From assembly GCF_009827305.1 (NCBI RefSeq), contig NZ_WTYJ01000001.1, positions 1,116,001-1,180,000 of the forward strand: DNA of 64,000 nt, read 5' to 3'. This DNA is from Croceibacterium xixiisoli. GTDB lineage: Bacteria > Pseudomonadota > Alphaproteobacteria > Sphingomonadales > Sphingomonadaceae. Shown one piece after another: positions 51,600 through 62,652 of this stretch. Position numbers and translations under genes: made by a program. Within the stretch, counting starts at the first letter, position 1, and every line of letters starts with the position of its first letter. The notes under the pieces are model-generated. The model made no database searches. It was given only the letters and a program-made list of their open reading frames with translations, and was not told the DNA's origin.

Positions 51600-52931
51600 T
51601 TACCCGTCATGGCCGATCAACCTGCCCAGCATGTCGCGCGCTGCCTCCAGCGAAACGAATTCGCCCGCTTCCTGCGTCAGGAACTGCACCAGTTGCGGGT
51701 GCAGATTGATCCCGCGATCCAGCAGATGATCGACGCCGGGGCGATAGGCGCCCATCAGCACCAGATCACGATTGCTTTCGTAGCTGGAGAGCAGGGCGCG
51801 GAATTGCCGTGCGCACAGCGCCTGATCGCGCGGCACGATATCGTTCATCACGCGGCTGAGCGAGGCGCCGATATCGATGGCCGGATACTGGCCGCGCTGG
51901 GCCAGTTCGCGCGAGAGCACGATATGCCCGTCCAGAATGGATCGCGCCGTATCGACGACCGGATCGTTCTGATCGTCGCCATCGGCGAGCACGGTATAAA
52001 GCCCGGTGATCGATCCGCCGCTCTCGGCCGAATTGCCGGCCCGTTCGACCAGCTTGGTAATGGTGGACAGCGCCGAGGGCGGGTAGCCGCGCGCCGCCCC
52101 CGGTTCCCCCAGCAAAATGCCGATTTCGCGGGCGGCGTGGGCGATGCGGGTGAGGCTGTCCTGGATCAGCAGCACTTTCTGCCCGGCAGCGCGGAAATGT
52201 TCGGCCAGCGATGTCGCCAGCAGCGCGCCGCGCAAACGCAGATTGGCGGCATGATCGGCCGGCACGGCGACGACGGCGGTGCGTTTGGCCGCTTCGCCGT
52301 GCATGTAACGTTCGACGAAATCGGACACTTCGCGCGCGCGCTCACCGATCAGGCCGACGATCACGATATCAGCATCGGCCCCGCGCGCGATCATGTCGAT
52401 CAGCACGGATTTGCCCACGCCCGATCCGGCCATGATCCCCACGCGCTGCCCCACCCCGAAGGTGGTGAGCGCATTGATCGCCCGAATTCCGGTATCGAAA
52501 GGTTCCTTCACGCTGGCACGATCAAGCGCGCCGGTGCGCACACCGCCTGATGGCCATTCGGCCACGGCGTGAATAGGAGGACCACCGTCGATCGGCTTGC
52601 CTTCGCCATCCACCGCGCGGCCAAGATAGGCCGGCCCCACGGGCAGCATGCCGGGCCGCCCTTCCGGGCGCACGACGGCGCCCGGGCGCAGCAGCACCAT
52701 ATCACCCAGCAGCATCATCATGGTGCGACCGTTGCGAAAACCGATGACCTCTGCGGTCAGTGTGTGGCCCTTGCCATCATCGATCCGGGCGAGCCCGCCG
52801 ATCGGCACAGTCAGGCCGCTGACCTCGATCAGCCCGCCATCACAGGCGGTCACTCGCCCGAAGCGTCGTGGATCAAGATCCAGCGGCGAAAGGGCCATAT
52901 CATCCAGCAGGTCGGAAAAATGTCTCAGCAT
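51600..52931 (-). CDS. fliI: Flagellar export ATPase FliI
   Basis: A 443-residue F1-like ATPase. The P-loop is MAGSGVGKSVLIDM, Walker B QKVLLIQDSLTRIAHAAREIG, and RGYPPSALSTITKLVERAG matches the type III export ATPases. The start MLRHFSD overlaps the fliH stop; an ATG further upstream lies inside fliH. Confidence 0.95.
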   Translation of the reverse strand: MLRHFSDLLDDMALSPLDLDPRRFGRVTACDGGLIEVSGLTVPIGGLARIDDGKGHTLTAEVIGFRNGRTMMMLLGDMVLLRPGAVVRPEGRPGMLPVGPAYLGRAVDGEGKPIDGGPPIHAVAEWPSGGVRTGALDRASVKEPFDTGIRAINALTTFGVGQRVGIMAGSGVGKSVLIDMIARGADADIVIVGLIGERAREVSDFVERYMHGEAAKRTAVVAVPADHAANLRLRGALLATSLAEHFRAAGQKVLLIQDSLTRIAHAAREIGILLGEPGAARGYPPSALSTITKLVERAGNSAESGGSITGLYTVLADGDDQNDPVVDTARSILDGHIVLSRELAQRGQYPAIDIGASLSRVMNDIVPRDQALCARQFRALLSSYESNRDLVLMGAYRPGVDHLLDRGINLHPQLVQFLTQEAGEFVSLEAARDMLGRLIGHDG

Positions 52932-53515
52932 TCGCGAAATGCTTCTGCCAGAATGCGGCGCCATTGCGATGGGCCGTCTTCTATCCCGCCATCGGGCGTT
53001 TCGATCCGCAGTCCACCGCGTTCGATACTGCTGTCGGCCACGAGTTGCAGCCCCTGGGGCAAGCGATCGCGAACCAGTGCCAGATCATCCGGGTGCAAAA
53101 GCACGCGTTTTTCATCTTGCGCACGCTGCAGCATGCCAGCGGCTTTCTCGATCCGGGCGGTCAGTCCATCCTGATCGATCGCGGCGGGCAGCAGCGTTGC
53201 TTCGCACAGGGCGATGACTGTCTGGCGCAGCATGGATTTGAGATCGGTCAGCGCCGCCTCATCCATTCTGGCAAAGGCCAGCTCGATCCGGCCGGCGGCT
53301 TCCGATCGGGCCAGGGCGGCCGCATCGGCATGCGCCTGGGTGATCGCCGCGCCTTCGGCATAGCCGCGCTCATAGGCGGCAATCGCCGGGTCGATCGGCG
53401 GTGGGACTTCGACGACAACCGGCGCCGGGCCGGGGTCCGGCTTGACGAACAGCGGAGAAAAGCGCGCTCTCCCACCAGCAGAACGGGCGAACAATTCGGG
53501 TGGGAGACTAGACAT
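52925..53515 (-). CDS. fliH: Flagellar assembly protein FliH
   Basis: A 196-residue protein. A disordered Pro-rich part (DPGPAPVVVEVPPP) leads into a Glu/Ala helix and the C-terminal domain DLKSMLRQTVIALCEATLL to RVLLHPDDLALVRDRLPQGLQLVADSSIERGGLRIET, the FliH/type III stator fold. It binds and holds FliI. Start codon is inside the fliG stop region (eight-base overlap). Confidence 0.87.
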   Translation of the reverse strand: MSSLPPELFARSAGGRARFSPLFVKPDPGPAPVVVEVPPPIDPAIAAYERGYAEGAAITQAHADAAALARSEAAGRIELAFARMDEAALTDLKSMLRQTVIALCEATLLPAAIDQDGLTARIEKAAGMLQRAQDEKRVLLHPDDLALVRDRLPQGLQLVADSSIERGGLRIETPDGGIEDGPSQWRRILAEAFREC

Positions 53516-54548
53516 AGTCGTCGTCGCCCTTGCCCAGAACGATCGTGCCATCTTCGGCCAGGCGGCGTGCGGTGATCAGTATCTGCTTCTGCGCGGCATC
53601 GACATCCGTGCGCTTCACGCGACCACGGGCTTCGATTTCGTCGCGCAGGCCATCGGCTGCCCGGCTGGACATGGCGCGGAAGAAATATTCGCGTTCGTTT
53701 TCTTCGATGCCCTTCAGCGCATCGATCAGCAGTTCACTTTCCACTTCGCGCAGCAGCTGGCCCATCATCTGCTGATCCAGTTCAAACAGATGGTCGAACT
53801 TGAACATCTCGTTTTCCAGCTCTCTTGCGAGCAGCTTGTCGATCTTGCCGATGGCCGGCATCACGCGCCGTTCCACGGTGCGGGCCGCATTGTTGATGAT
53901 GCTGGCCGCTTCGCGCACGCCGCCCATCTTCAGCGGGGCGGCACCATGGGCGCGGGAAATCTTGGCGGTCAGCGATTCTTCCAGAATGGTCAGCGCCTGC
54001 GGGGAAATAGGGCCAAGCCGGGCCACGCGGTGGACCACCGGGGCATGCAGATGATCGGGCAGGCCGGCCAGCACGGCGGCGGCCTTGACCGGATCCAACT
54101 GCACCAGCAGCACCGCGATGGCCTGCGGATGTTCGTCTTCCACCAGCGGGATCAGCACATCGGCCTCCAGCCAATGGGCCAGATCCAGCGCGCTGGTCTT
54201 GGCCGGTTCTTCCGGCGCGACGCGGCGCATCAGATTGTCGGCCTTCACCTGCCCCACGGCGCTGGTCATGATCCGGCGCACGCTGTCGACCCGGCCGTGG
54301 CTGGTAATGCCGCCCTGGGCTGCCGAACGGGCGAAAGTGGTGACCGCGCCGGTAATGGCGTCGGGGCTGACATCGCCGATCGTGCACATCCGCTCGCCCA
54401 GGATGCTCAGTTCGGCCTGGGTCAGCTGGCCCAGCAGGCCGGCAGCCTCTTCCTCACCCAGCAGCATGACCAGCACGGCGGCATGGTCGGCGCCGCTGGC
54501 GGGCATGTCGGTGAAGACGGTTGGGTCTAATGCAATGACTTCGCTCAT
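53508..54548 (-). CDS. fliG: Flagellar motor switch protein FliG
   Basis: A 346-residue FliG. The C-terminal motor domain has EHPQAIAVLLVQLDP in the middle domain, ELENEMFKFDHLFELDQQMMGQLLREVESELLIDALKGIEE, and charged residues for stator contact (EYFFRAMSSRAADGLRDEIEARGRV). It couples ion flow to torque. Overlaps both fliF and fliH. Confidence 0.95.
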   Translation of the reverse strand: MSEVIALDPTVFTDMPASGADHAAVLVMLLGEEEAAGLLGQLTQAELSILGERMCTIGDVSPDAITGAVTTFARSAAQGGITSHGRVDSVRRIMTSAVGQVKADNLMRRVAPEEPAKTSALDLAHWLEADVLIPLVEDEHPQAIAVLLVQLDPVKAAAVLAGLPDHLHAPVVHRVARLGPISPQALTILEESLTAKISRAHGAAPLKMGGVREAASIINNAARTVERRVMPAIGKIDKLLARELENEMFKFDHLFELDQQMMGQLLREVESELLIDALKGIEENEREYFFRAMSSRAADGLRDEIEARGRVKRTDVDAAQKQILITARRLAEDGTIVLGKGDDDYV

Positions 54549-56260
54549 GCCGGGGCTCCGCCTGTCTTGTTGTCTTCACCCAGCATGCGGCGCAGCGCCT
54601 GCAGGGCATCAGCCGGCTGTTCGCGCGCAATGCGCTGAGCCAGTTCGATTTGTGATGCCAGCCGATCGTTTTCGTCCCGCTCTTCGCGGGAAACCAGCGT
54701 GGATGCCGGTGACGGGCGCGGTTCGGCATGCAGATCGGTCGGGCCGTCGCGACGTTCGTCTTCGAAACGCCTTTCGCCGGCTTCGATCACCACGCCGTCT
54801 TCATCCAGCACGGCGAGTTCGGGATTGGTGGCCGCCTGGGCCTGTTGTTTGCGGGTAAAGGCCTTGATCGCCGGGCGTACCGCCAGCAACAGGACCAGCA
54901 GGACCGACAGCAGGGCCACGCCATTGCGCACCAGCATCGGGAACCAGGACGCTTCCCAGAATGGTGGTTCCGGCATTTCGGCAGGCTGGAACGCGCGCAC
55001 GATCACGGCCACATTGTCGCCGCGTTGGGTATTGGCGCCGACAGCAGCCGAAATCAGCTGTTCGAATTTGCGGATATCGGCGGCACTGGCGCCCTTCAGG
55101 GCATCCTGGTTCAGCGCGACCGCAACCGACAGCCGCTTGAGCCCACCGGGGGCGGTGTTCGACACAGCCACTTCGCGGCCCAGTTCATAGGTGCGGCTGG
55201 CGCTGCTTTCACCCATTTGTGCGGGCGGCGCAGTGGCGGGGGTATTGCCCGGTGCACCCGGTACGGCCTCTGCCGACGGGGGCGGGGTGTTGGAAAGGAC
55301 GCCGGGCACGCCGATCGCCGAATTGGAGGCGCTCTGCGATTCCTGCGTGGTTTCGCGGCGGACGGCCCCTTCCTTGTCATAGCTTTCCCTTGCCGAGGTC
55401 ACCTCGTTCATGTCGAGCTCGACCTGGATTTCGCTGGAAAAGTTTTCCGTGCCGACCATCGGGGCCAGCAGCTGCTCCACCTGGGAACGCAGTTTGTCTT
55501 CCATCCGCGCCTGCATATCCAGACGATCGGATTCGGCACCCTTGGGCTGGGATACCAGCCGGCCGTGCTGATCGACGATGCGGACGGAATCGGCGGACAG
55601 ACCCGGAACCGAGCCTGCGACGAGATTGGCGATGGCGGAAACCTGCGAATCCGACAGCTCGCGGCCCCGCGCCATGCGGACCATGACCGAGGCGGAGGGG
55701 GGCAGGTTGTCGCGCACGAAGACCGATCGTTCGGCCTTGGCCAGATGCACGCGGACTGCTTCGACGCCGTCGATTTCCATGATCGTCAGCGTCAGATCGC
55801 GTTCCTGCGCAGCGCGCAGCCGATCACCTTCCAGCGTGCGGCTGGCGCCCATGGGCAGGGAATCGAGCAGATCCTTGCCGCTCTCGGGCGCCGCCAGCGC
55901 GCCGTCCGACGCCACCAGCATGCGGGCGCGGTACAGATCGCCCTCATCCACTGTCAAAGTGCCGGTGGCATTGTCTATGGTGTAGCCGATCGATGCCTTG
56001 TCCAGCGCGGAAACGACATCGGCGCGTTCCGTATCGCTGAGCGAGGAATAGAGCACGCGCTGCGGCGCGGGGGACATCGCGGCCCAGGTCAATGCCAGCA
56101 CCCCGATGCCGGCCATGCCGGCAAACCAGGGCAGGGCCTTGCGCACGGCAGGCTGGGCCGTGAATGCCTTCAGGCGATCTGACATGCTGCCGCCCGATGC
56201 CCCGCTCAAAGGATCAAGCAGAGAGGCGCGATTGGCCGATACGGGAACGAGATCGCTCAT
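54545..56260 (-). CDS. fliF: Flagellar MS-ring protein FliF
   Basis: A 571-residue FliF. Membrane helices lie near 40-60 (ALPWFAGMAGIGVLALTWAAM) and 440-465 (MLVRNGVALLSVLLVLLLAV). YSSLSDTERADVVSALDKASIGYTI and AESDRLDMQARMEDKLRSQVEQLLAPMVG are family signatures. It makes the MS ring that seeds basal-body assembly. Its C-terminal tail binds FliG. Confidence 0.95.
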   Translation of the reverse strand: MSDLVPVSANRASLLDPLSGASGGSMSDRLKAFTAQPAVRKALPWFAGMAGIGVLALTWAAMSPAPQRVLYSSLSDTERADVVSALDKASIGYTIDNATGTLTVDEGDLYRARMLVASDGALAAPESGKDLLDSLPMGASRTLEGDRLRAAQERDLTLTIMEIDGVEAVRVHLAKAERSVFVRDNLPPSASVMVRMARGRELSDSQVSAIANLVAGSVPGLSADSVRIVDQHGRLVSQPKGAESDRLDMQARMEDKLRSQVEQLLAPMVGTENFSSEIQVELDMNEVTSARESYDKEGAVRRETTQESQSASNSAIGVPGVLSNTPPPSAEAVPGAPGNTPATAPPAQMGESSASRTYELGREVAVSNTAPGGLKRLSVAVALNQDALKGASAADIRKFEQLISAAVGANTQRGDNVAVIVRAFQPAEMPEPPFWEASWFPMLVRNGVALLSVLLVLLLAVRPAIKAFTRKQQAQAATNPELAVLDEDGVVIEAGERRFEDERRDGPTDLHAEPRPSPASTLVSREERDENDRLASQIELAQRIAREQPADALQALRRMLGEDNKTGGAPA

Positions 56261-56263
56261 CTA

Positions 56264-56625
56264 TCAAATCCCCATCCGCATGATGTCCTGATAGGCGGAC
56301 AACAGCTTGTTCCTCACTTGCAGTGTGGCTTCGAAGGCGACGCCGGCTTCCTGCCGGGCCATCATCACCTTGGCGATGTCGGTCACTTCGCCGCGTTCAT
56401 ATCCTGCGCTCAGATCCGCAGCATTGGTCTGGACCGAATTGACCCCTTCCAGCGCCGTCTTGAGCGTATCGGCGAAACCGCCGCCGGCCAAAGGCTGAAC
56501 CTGGGTGGCAGAGACTTCGCGCGGCTGATGCAGTTCCTGCAGCAGTTGCGACCGATCGATGATCTGTTGGCGCAGGGCGATGATCTGCTGCACAGATCCC
56601 GCGCCGCCGATGGCGCCGATGCCGC

Positions 56626-56629
<4 letters not shown>
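56264..56629 (-). CDS. fliE: Hook-basal body protein FliE
   Basis: A 121-residue protein. FADTLKTALEGVNSVQTNAADLSAGYERGE and AGVAFEATLQVRNKLLSAYQDIMRMGI are the FliE core and C-terminal helix. It links the MS ring to the rod. Its ATG overlaps the stop of the sigma54 activator (ATGA), so the two are translated in step. Confidence 0.93.
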
Positions 56630-57936
<1,307 letters not shown>

Positions 57937-58028
57937 GGGTGCCCCAACTTTGTTAACCCCGTTTGTTGACGCTCCTCTGCAGGGGGGACGTGAAAGACGT
58001 CGCTAATTTTAGGCTACGTATTGCGACT

Positions 58029-58044
58029 TAGGTGTTATTACCTA
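58029..58044. promoter_or_regulatory. Small inverted repeat in the flagellin/activator intergenic region
   Basis: TAGGT and ACCTA pair with a 6-base spacer, about 120 bases before flagellin. It may be a binding site, but the arms are short. I found no convincing sigma54 or sigma28 promoter for either gene in this 223-base gap. Confidence 0.25.
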
Positions 58045-58159
58045 TCGATCGGTTTCTGGCTGCGGACCCCTTTAAAATCCGCCGCTTGGGTCGGTCTGGG
58101 TTCCAGCTGCCAGTGACACGGGGATTTCGGCAGCGTTCGATGACACCAAGGAGCCGAAG

Positions 58160-58987
58160 ATGTCCGTAATCAACACCAACACCAGCGCAATCCGTGCTTC
58201 CAACGCTTCGACGAGCGCCAGCAAGGCCCTCAGCAGCGCGATGGAACGCCTTTCGACCGGCAAGCGCATCAACAGCGCCAAAGACGACGCAGCTGGTCTT
58301 GCCATTGCAACCAGCATGACCTCGCAGGTTCGCGGCATGACCCAGGGTATCCGCAACGCCAATGACGGTATCGCTCTGGCGCAGACGGCAGAAGGTTCGC
58401 TGAACGAAGTGACCAACATGCTGCAGCGCGTTCGTGAACTGGCCACCCAGTCCGCTTCGGGCACCTACCAGGACACCACCGACCGCGCCTATATGCAGGC
58501 TGAAGTGGACGAGCTGACCGCACAGATCGATCAGGTCATTGTTAACAGCGAATTCAACGGCGTGAAGCTGTTCGACGGTACGGTTACCTCGGTGACCATC
58601 CAGACCGGTGCCAACGGCACGGACACTGTGGACCTGGCGATGGCTGACCTGACCACGCTGGCCGCAAGCGGTGGCGCAGCCGGTTCCTACGACGTTTCGA
58701 CGGCAACCGCAGCCAACGGCCTGCTGGCCACGCTCACGACCGAACTCGACTCGATCTCCAGCGCCCGTGCAACGCTCGGTGCCGGCCAGAGCCGCCTTGA
58801 CTCTGTGGTCAACAACCTGACCAACACCGTCACCAACCTGTCGGACGCCCGTTCGCGCATCGAAGACACCGATTATTCGGCTGAAACGACCGCACTCGCC
58901 AAGGCCCAGATCCTGAGCCAGGCTTCGACGGCCATGCTCGCTCAGGCGAACCAGAGCCAGCAGAACGTGCTGTCGCTGCTGCGTTAA
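58160..58987 (+). CDS. Flagellin
   Basis: A 275-residue flagellin. The N-terminal D0/D1 part ([47 protein letters not shown]) and the C-terminal part ([45 protein letters not shown]) are classical. The middle is short, so the surface D2/D3 domains are essentially missing, as in many alphaproteobacteria. AGGAG precedes the ATG. Codon choice is strongly biased to the preferred set, fitting high expression. It ends at an efficient terminator. Confidence 0.96.
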   Translation: MSVINTNTSAIRASNASTSASKALSSAMERLSTGKRINSAKDDAAGLAIATSMTSQVRGMTQGIRNANDGIALAQTAEGSLNEVTNMLQRVRELATQSASGTYQDTTDRAYMQAEVDELTAQIDQVIVNSEFNGVKLFDGTVTSVTIQTGANGTDTVDLAMADLTTLAASGGAAGSYDVSTATAANGLLATLTTELDSISSARATLGAGQSRLDSVVNNLTNTVTNLSDARSRIEDTDYSAETTALAKAQILSQASTAMLAQANQSQQNVLSLLR

Positions 58988-59016
58988 TCGCCTCAGCATC
59001 AGAAGATGCAAAGAAG

Positions 59017-59045
59017 GGTCCGGCGCTTTGCGCCGGGCCTTTTTT
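59017..59045 (+). terminator. Flagellin terminator
   Basis: GGTCCGGCGC and GCGCCGGGCC pair at 9 of 10 positions around TTT, followed by six T. Confidence 0.93.
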
Positions 59046-59420
59046 GCGTGCAGATAGTAAGGTGCCGATGTCCATGCCAGGCCGGCCGAATTGGTAAACA
59101 TCGCCTTTACGTTTGCCCGCGTGACGCAGCCTGAAATGACCATAGGCGATTCCGATTCCGGAACTTATTAAGGTTTTTTGCCAGCCTGAATGGTCGGTCC
59201 GGCAGATTCATGCCCATCAGGCCAGAGCTGGTCAGGCCGCGAATCGCGCAGGGTTTGTCGCGATGAAACGGCGATCGGACCGCTGTTCGCTGTAAGGCAT
59301 CGTTGGTCGAACGCGGTGCTCCGTGCTCGACGTCGGAATTTGCTGGTGCCCAACTGGTGGAAATCCAGGGTCAGGCTCTATCGCCAGCGCGGCCGGTTCT
59401 GCCAGAAATACCGCCGGCGT
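59046..59420. other. Intergenic region after flagellin
   Basis: About 375 bases without a supported gene. Possible frames here have no ribosome binding site and no recognisable product. I saw no RNA gene or clear repeat. It may be remnant DNA, since the next gene is also damaged. Confidence 0.4.
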
Positions 59421-59806
59421 TCAGGCCATCAGCCAGAACACCGTCGCCGCCAGAGCTGCAAAGATGGCAAGGGCCAATGCTTTTGCTGGTGCCAGTGCCT
59501 TCGCAGCAGCAATGTGTCGCGGTCGATCCGATCCGGCGCGACGCCGGTTTCGGCGCAGATCGCCTCCGCGAACCGATGCCAGTCGCTGCCATCGTCGCCG
59601 GGTGCGGGGGGCATGCAGGGTTGCTGGGCTGATTGGCACGCCGACTGCAGGGCGGTGAACACATCCCCTACGGTTCGCCAGTTCGGCGCCATGTCGTAGT
59701 CCAGCTGCACGCCGAAGCAATGCTCGACATTCTCGATGGCCACGACTTCGTCACCATCTCCGCCGAGCCCGAGGCTTGCCAGTCGTTGTGGAGGAGGCAG
59801 GGCCAT
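59421..59806 (-). pseudogene. Frameshifted small protein with a lost C-terminal membrane helix
   Basis: The frame begins MALPPPQRLASLGLGGDGDE and reads normally to DRIDRDTLLL. There it leaves the sensible frame: the continuing frame gives an odd Arg/Trp/Gln tail, whereas shifting by one base gives AKALAPAKALALAIFAALAATVFWLMA then stop, a clean membrane helix. The shift falls in a short GCAGCAGCA repeat (59503-59512), where one base is easily lost. The stretch FGVQLDYDMAPNWRTVGDVFTAL loosely recalls acyl-carrier-like DUF1493-type folds, but that is uncertain. It could be a real mutation, programmed frameshift or sequencing error. Confidence 0.6.
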
Positions 59807-59994
59807 CGCCGGAGCTTAGCTCCGGCCCGAGAAATGGCAAATCCTTCACTGGCGCAGCTTCTCGGCAGGCGTAAGCAGCTACCACCTGACTATGTGCGCC
59901 GGGGTCGTCATCAAATTGTGGGGTTCAGCGCTTGGCGGTCCGGCCAGCCGATCGGCTTGCAGCGCGGTCTGGCGCATATTGCGCCAAATACGGA

Positions 59995-60017
59995 ATGCCG
60001 GGCACAAGGCCCGGCAT
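59995..60017 (-). terminator. Hairpin after motB
   Basis: ATGCCGGGC and GCCCGGCAT form a perfect 9-bp stem with a 5-base loop, ending two bases after the motB stop region on the minus strand. Only a weak T tract follows. Confidence 0.6.
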
Positions 60018-60019
60018 CG

Positions 60020-60850
60020 TCAATTTGTGATCAGGATGGAGATCCGCCGGTTGCGCGGATCCTGCGGGTTGTCTTTGACCAGCAGTTCGCGATCCGCCAC
60101 GCCTTCTATGCGGAAGAAACGGTCGTCCGCAATGCCGCCCCGCAGCAAAGCCTGGCGGGTGGCCTCGGCGCGGCCCGCCGACAGCGACCAGTTGTTGGCC
60201 TTCACGCCCGGCTTCCAGGGCAGGGCATCGGTATGGCCGCGAATGGTCAGCTTGCCGCTTTCCGGCGCAACCGCACCGGCAATCGCCGAAACCAGGCTGG
60301 CAGCTTCATTGGTCAGCACGGTCGTACCCAGCACGAACATGGAGAAATCGGCGTCATCGACCAGATCGACGCGGACCCCTTCATTGGTGTCAACCATGCG
60401 GACCTGGCGCATCAGCTGCTTGAGCTTTTCATTGCTTTCCAGCTTTTCCTCGACGCGTTCCTTCATCCGCTGAATGGTCGCGGCGCCGCCTTCGCGCGGG
60501 CCACCGGTCGCATCGCGCGGAATGGTCAGCGATTTGGTGCCTGTCTGGCCGGCACGGTTCGGATAATTGTCGGCGTCGGTAATCGATGCGCCGCCCAGCA
60601 GGCCATTGGACCCGGCGCTCTGTTCGCGGGTCTTGACCAGCGTGGGGGTGAAGTAATCGGCCAAACCCTTGCGCTGGTCCTCGGTCGTCGCGCCCAGCAG
60701 CCACAGCAGCAGGAAGAATGCCATCATTGCCGTCACGAAGTCGGCATAGGCGACCTTCCACGCCCCGCCATGATGGCCACCGGCAACGATGGTGACCTTC
60801 TTGACGATGATGGGCGGGGGCGGCTCGTTCCGGGCGCTGCGCGATGCCAT
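60020..60850 (-). CDS. motB: Flagellar stator protein MotB
   Basis: A 276-residue stator. A single membrane helix carries the ion-binding Asp D37 (AYADFVTAMMAFFLLLWLLG). A linker leads to an OmpA-like peptidoglycan-binding domain (LTIRGHTDALPWKPGVKANNWSLSAGRAEATRQAL). The basic start (PIIVKKVTIVAGG) is typical of proton-type MotB. It starts one base after motA. Confidence 0.95.
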   Translation of the reverse strand: MASRSARNEPPPPIIVKKVTIVAGGHHGGAWKVAYADFVTAMMAFFLLLWLLGATTEDQRKGLADYFTPTLVKTREQSAGSNGLLGGASITDADNYPNRAGQTGTKSLTIPRDATGGPREGGAATIQRMKERVEEKLESNEKLKQLMRQVRMVDTNEGVRVDLVDDADFSMFVLGTTVLTNEAASLVSAIAGAVAPESGKLTIRGHTDALPWKPGVKANNWSLSAGRAEATRQALLRGGIADDRFFRIEGVADRELLVKDNPQDPRNRRISILITN

Positions 60851-60851
60851 G

Positions 60852-61715
60852 TCAGCGGCCCCGCAGGCTGTCGAGCAGTTCGGAAAGTCCAGGGCGGACG
60901 GCGTGGCCCAGGCCCGACCGCGCGCTTTCGACCACCAGCGGCTGAGGATATCCGTTCAGCGAGGCGATGATGACCTGCTTCACCGCGTGGAAGATCTGTT
61001 CGTCCTGTTCCAGAACCTGCTTCAACCGGGTCGCGATCGGGCCGACGATGCCATAGGCCAGCAACACGCCCAGGAAAGTGCCGACCAGGGCGGAACCAAT
61101 CATGCCACCCAGCACGGACGGCGGTTCGTCAATCGAACCCATGGTCTTCACCACGCCCAGAACGGCGGCGACGATGCCCAGGGCGGGCAGGGCGTCTGCC
61201 AGACCCTGCAGCGCATGCTGGGGTTCGTGCTGTTCATGGAAATGCGTCTTCATCGCATTGTCCATCACCTCTTCCACGGCGTGGGTTTCCAGCGTGCCGG
61301 AAGACACCACGATCAGGGTCAGCGTGTCGCAGATCAGCGCGGTGAGCGGCTTATTGGTCAGGAGATTGGGATATTCGGCGAAAATCGGCGAATTGGCGGG
61401 TTCCTGCACATGCGATTCCAGCGCCACCGGACCTTCGGCGCGCAACAGCTTCATCAGCCGCGAACACAGCGCGATGGCATCGATGTGATCCTGCTTGTTG
61501 TGCTTGGGGCCTTTGAAAGCCTTGGTCAGACCACCGCCGATGCCCTTGAGCTCGTGCATGGAATTGCCGGTGACCAGCGCGCCCAGCGCGGCGCCGCCGA
61601 TGATCAGCATTTCGTGCGGAATCGCTTCCAGCACGGGGCCCAGAGAGCCGCCCGTTATGGCGAAGCCGCCAAACACCATCAGCAGCAGGACAACAATGCC
61701 GATAATCACAAACAT
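60852..61715 (-). CDS. motA: Flagellar stator protein MotA
   Basis: A 287-residue protein with four membrane helices. IGIVVLLLMVFGGFAITGG starts it. The cytoplasmic loop contains the charged FliG-contact region (ICSRLMKLLRAEGPVALESHV), and helices 3-4 carry ALPALGIVAAVLGVVKTMG and LVGTFLGVLLAYGIVGPIATRLK. It forms the ion channel with MotB. Confidence 0.95.
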   Translation of the reverse strand: MFVIIGIVVLLLMVFGGFAITGGSLGPVLEAIPHEMLIIGGAALGALVTGNSMHELKGIGGGLTKAFKGPKHNKQDHIDAIALCSRLMKLLRAEGPVALESHVQEPANSPIFAEYPNLLTNKPLTALICDTLTLIVVSSGTLETHAVEEVMDNAMKTHFHEQHEPQHALQGLADALPALGIVAAVLGVVKTMGSIDEPPSVLGGMIGSALVGTFLGVLLAYGIVGPIATRLKQVLEQDEQIFHAVKQVIIASLNGYPQPLVVESARSGLGHAVRPGLSELLDSLRGR

Positions 61716-61739
61716 TACGGAATTCCCAGCGTTTCAGCG

Positions 61740-62648
61740 TCAGCGGATGATGTTGAAGAGCGACAGGCCGGACAGCTTCACGAAGCTGGCCTGGCTTGCT
61801 TCCAACACGGTCATGATGTCCTGCAGGCGCATCATCGACGTCGCCAGATCGGCGCCGCCCACATTCTTTTGTTCTTCGGCGGTCAGCTCGCCCATGGTTT
61901 CGCGCCGCTGATCCATCAGATCGACCCAGTTCAGCCGCGCACCGACCACTGTCTGCGAAGTGGTGACCTTTTCCAGACCGAGATCGAGCGATGCCAGCGC
62001 ATCCTTGCTGGCGGCGACCGGGTCATTGCCCGATTGCAACGCCAGGGCGAGCGAGCCAAGCACGGCAAACAGATCGGTGTCCACGCCGTCCTGCTTGAAA
62101 GAGAGTGCATCGGGCCCGGTCAGTGTGGGCAGCACACTCTGACCTTCGCCCAGGCTGACCGGATCGATCGTGCTGTTCCCGACATAGGTGATCGTGCCAC
62201 CGACATTCTGATAAGCGTCCCCGGTAATGGTGCCGCCGAACAAAGCATGGCCGGATGCGTCGCGGCTGTTGGCCAGCGACAGCAGGCTGTCCTTCAGCGT
62301 GGCGATTTCCGCACCGGCGGCGGCGCGCTGTTCGTCATTGTAGGTGCCGGATGCGGCCAGTGTGGCCAGCTCCTTCACTCGAATGATGATGTCGGCCACG
62401 GAATCAAGCGCGGTGTCGGTCATCTTCAGATTGGTCTGCGCGCTGTCGGAATTGCGCTGATCCATCTCCGACAGGGCGGTGGTGCGCGACAGGGTGCGCA
62501 ACCGTGCCGCCGCGACGGGATCGTCGGATGAACGGCCGAGCCGCTGTTCGGTGCTGATCTGGCGATCCAGATCTTCGGCCTGCGTGCGAAGCGAGCTGAT
62601 CTGCTTGGTCGCGCGGTCGAAATAGGAACCTGTGCTGAGGTTGATCAT
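61740..62648 (-). CDS. flgL: Hook-filament junction protein FlgL
   Basis: A 302-residue flagellin-like junction protein. MINLSTGSYFDRATKQISSLRTQAEDLDRQISTEQRLGRSSDDPVAAARLRTLSR is the FlgL N-terminus; the C-terminus ends QASFVKLSGLSLFNIIR. It joins hook to filament with FlgK. It begins four bases after flgK. Confidence 0.93.
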   Translation of the reverse strand: MINLSTGSYFDRATKQISSLRTQAEDLDRQISTEQRLGRSSDDPVAAARLRTLSRTTALSEMDQRNSDSAQTNLKMTDTALDSVADIIIRVKELATLAASGTYNDEQRAAAGAEIATLKDSLLSLANSRDASGHALFGGTITGDAYQNVGGTITYVGNSTIDPVSLGEGQSVLPTLTGPDALSFKQDGVDTDLFAVLGSLALALQSGNDPVAASKDALASLDLGLEKVTTSQTVVGARLNWVDLMDQRRETMGELTAEEQKNVGGADLATSMMRLQDIMTVLEASQASFVKLSGLSLFNIIR

Positions 62649-62652
62649 GGTG

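Noticed and set aside
57937-58159. Sigma54 or sigma28 promoters between flagellin and the activator
   Set aside because: Candidate words miss either the GG of -24 or the GC of -12, or have wrong spacing. No sigma28 pair was convincing.
59168-59699. Several overlapping short frames after flagellin
   Set aside because: None has a ribosome binding site or a product resembling a protein; they are Arg/Cys/Ser-rich chance frames.
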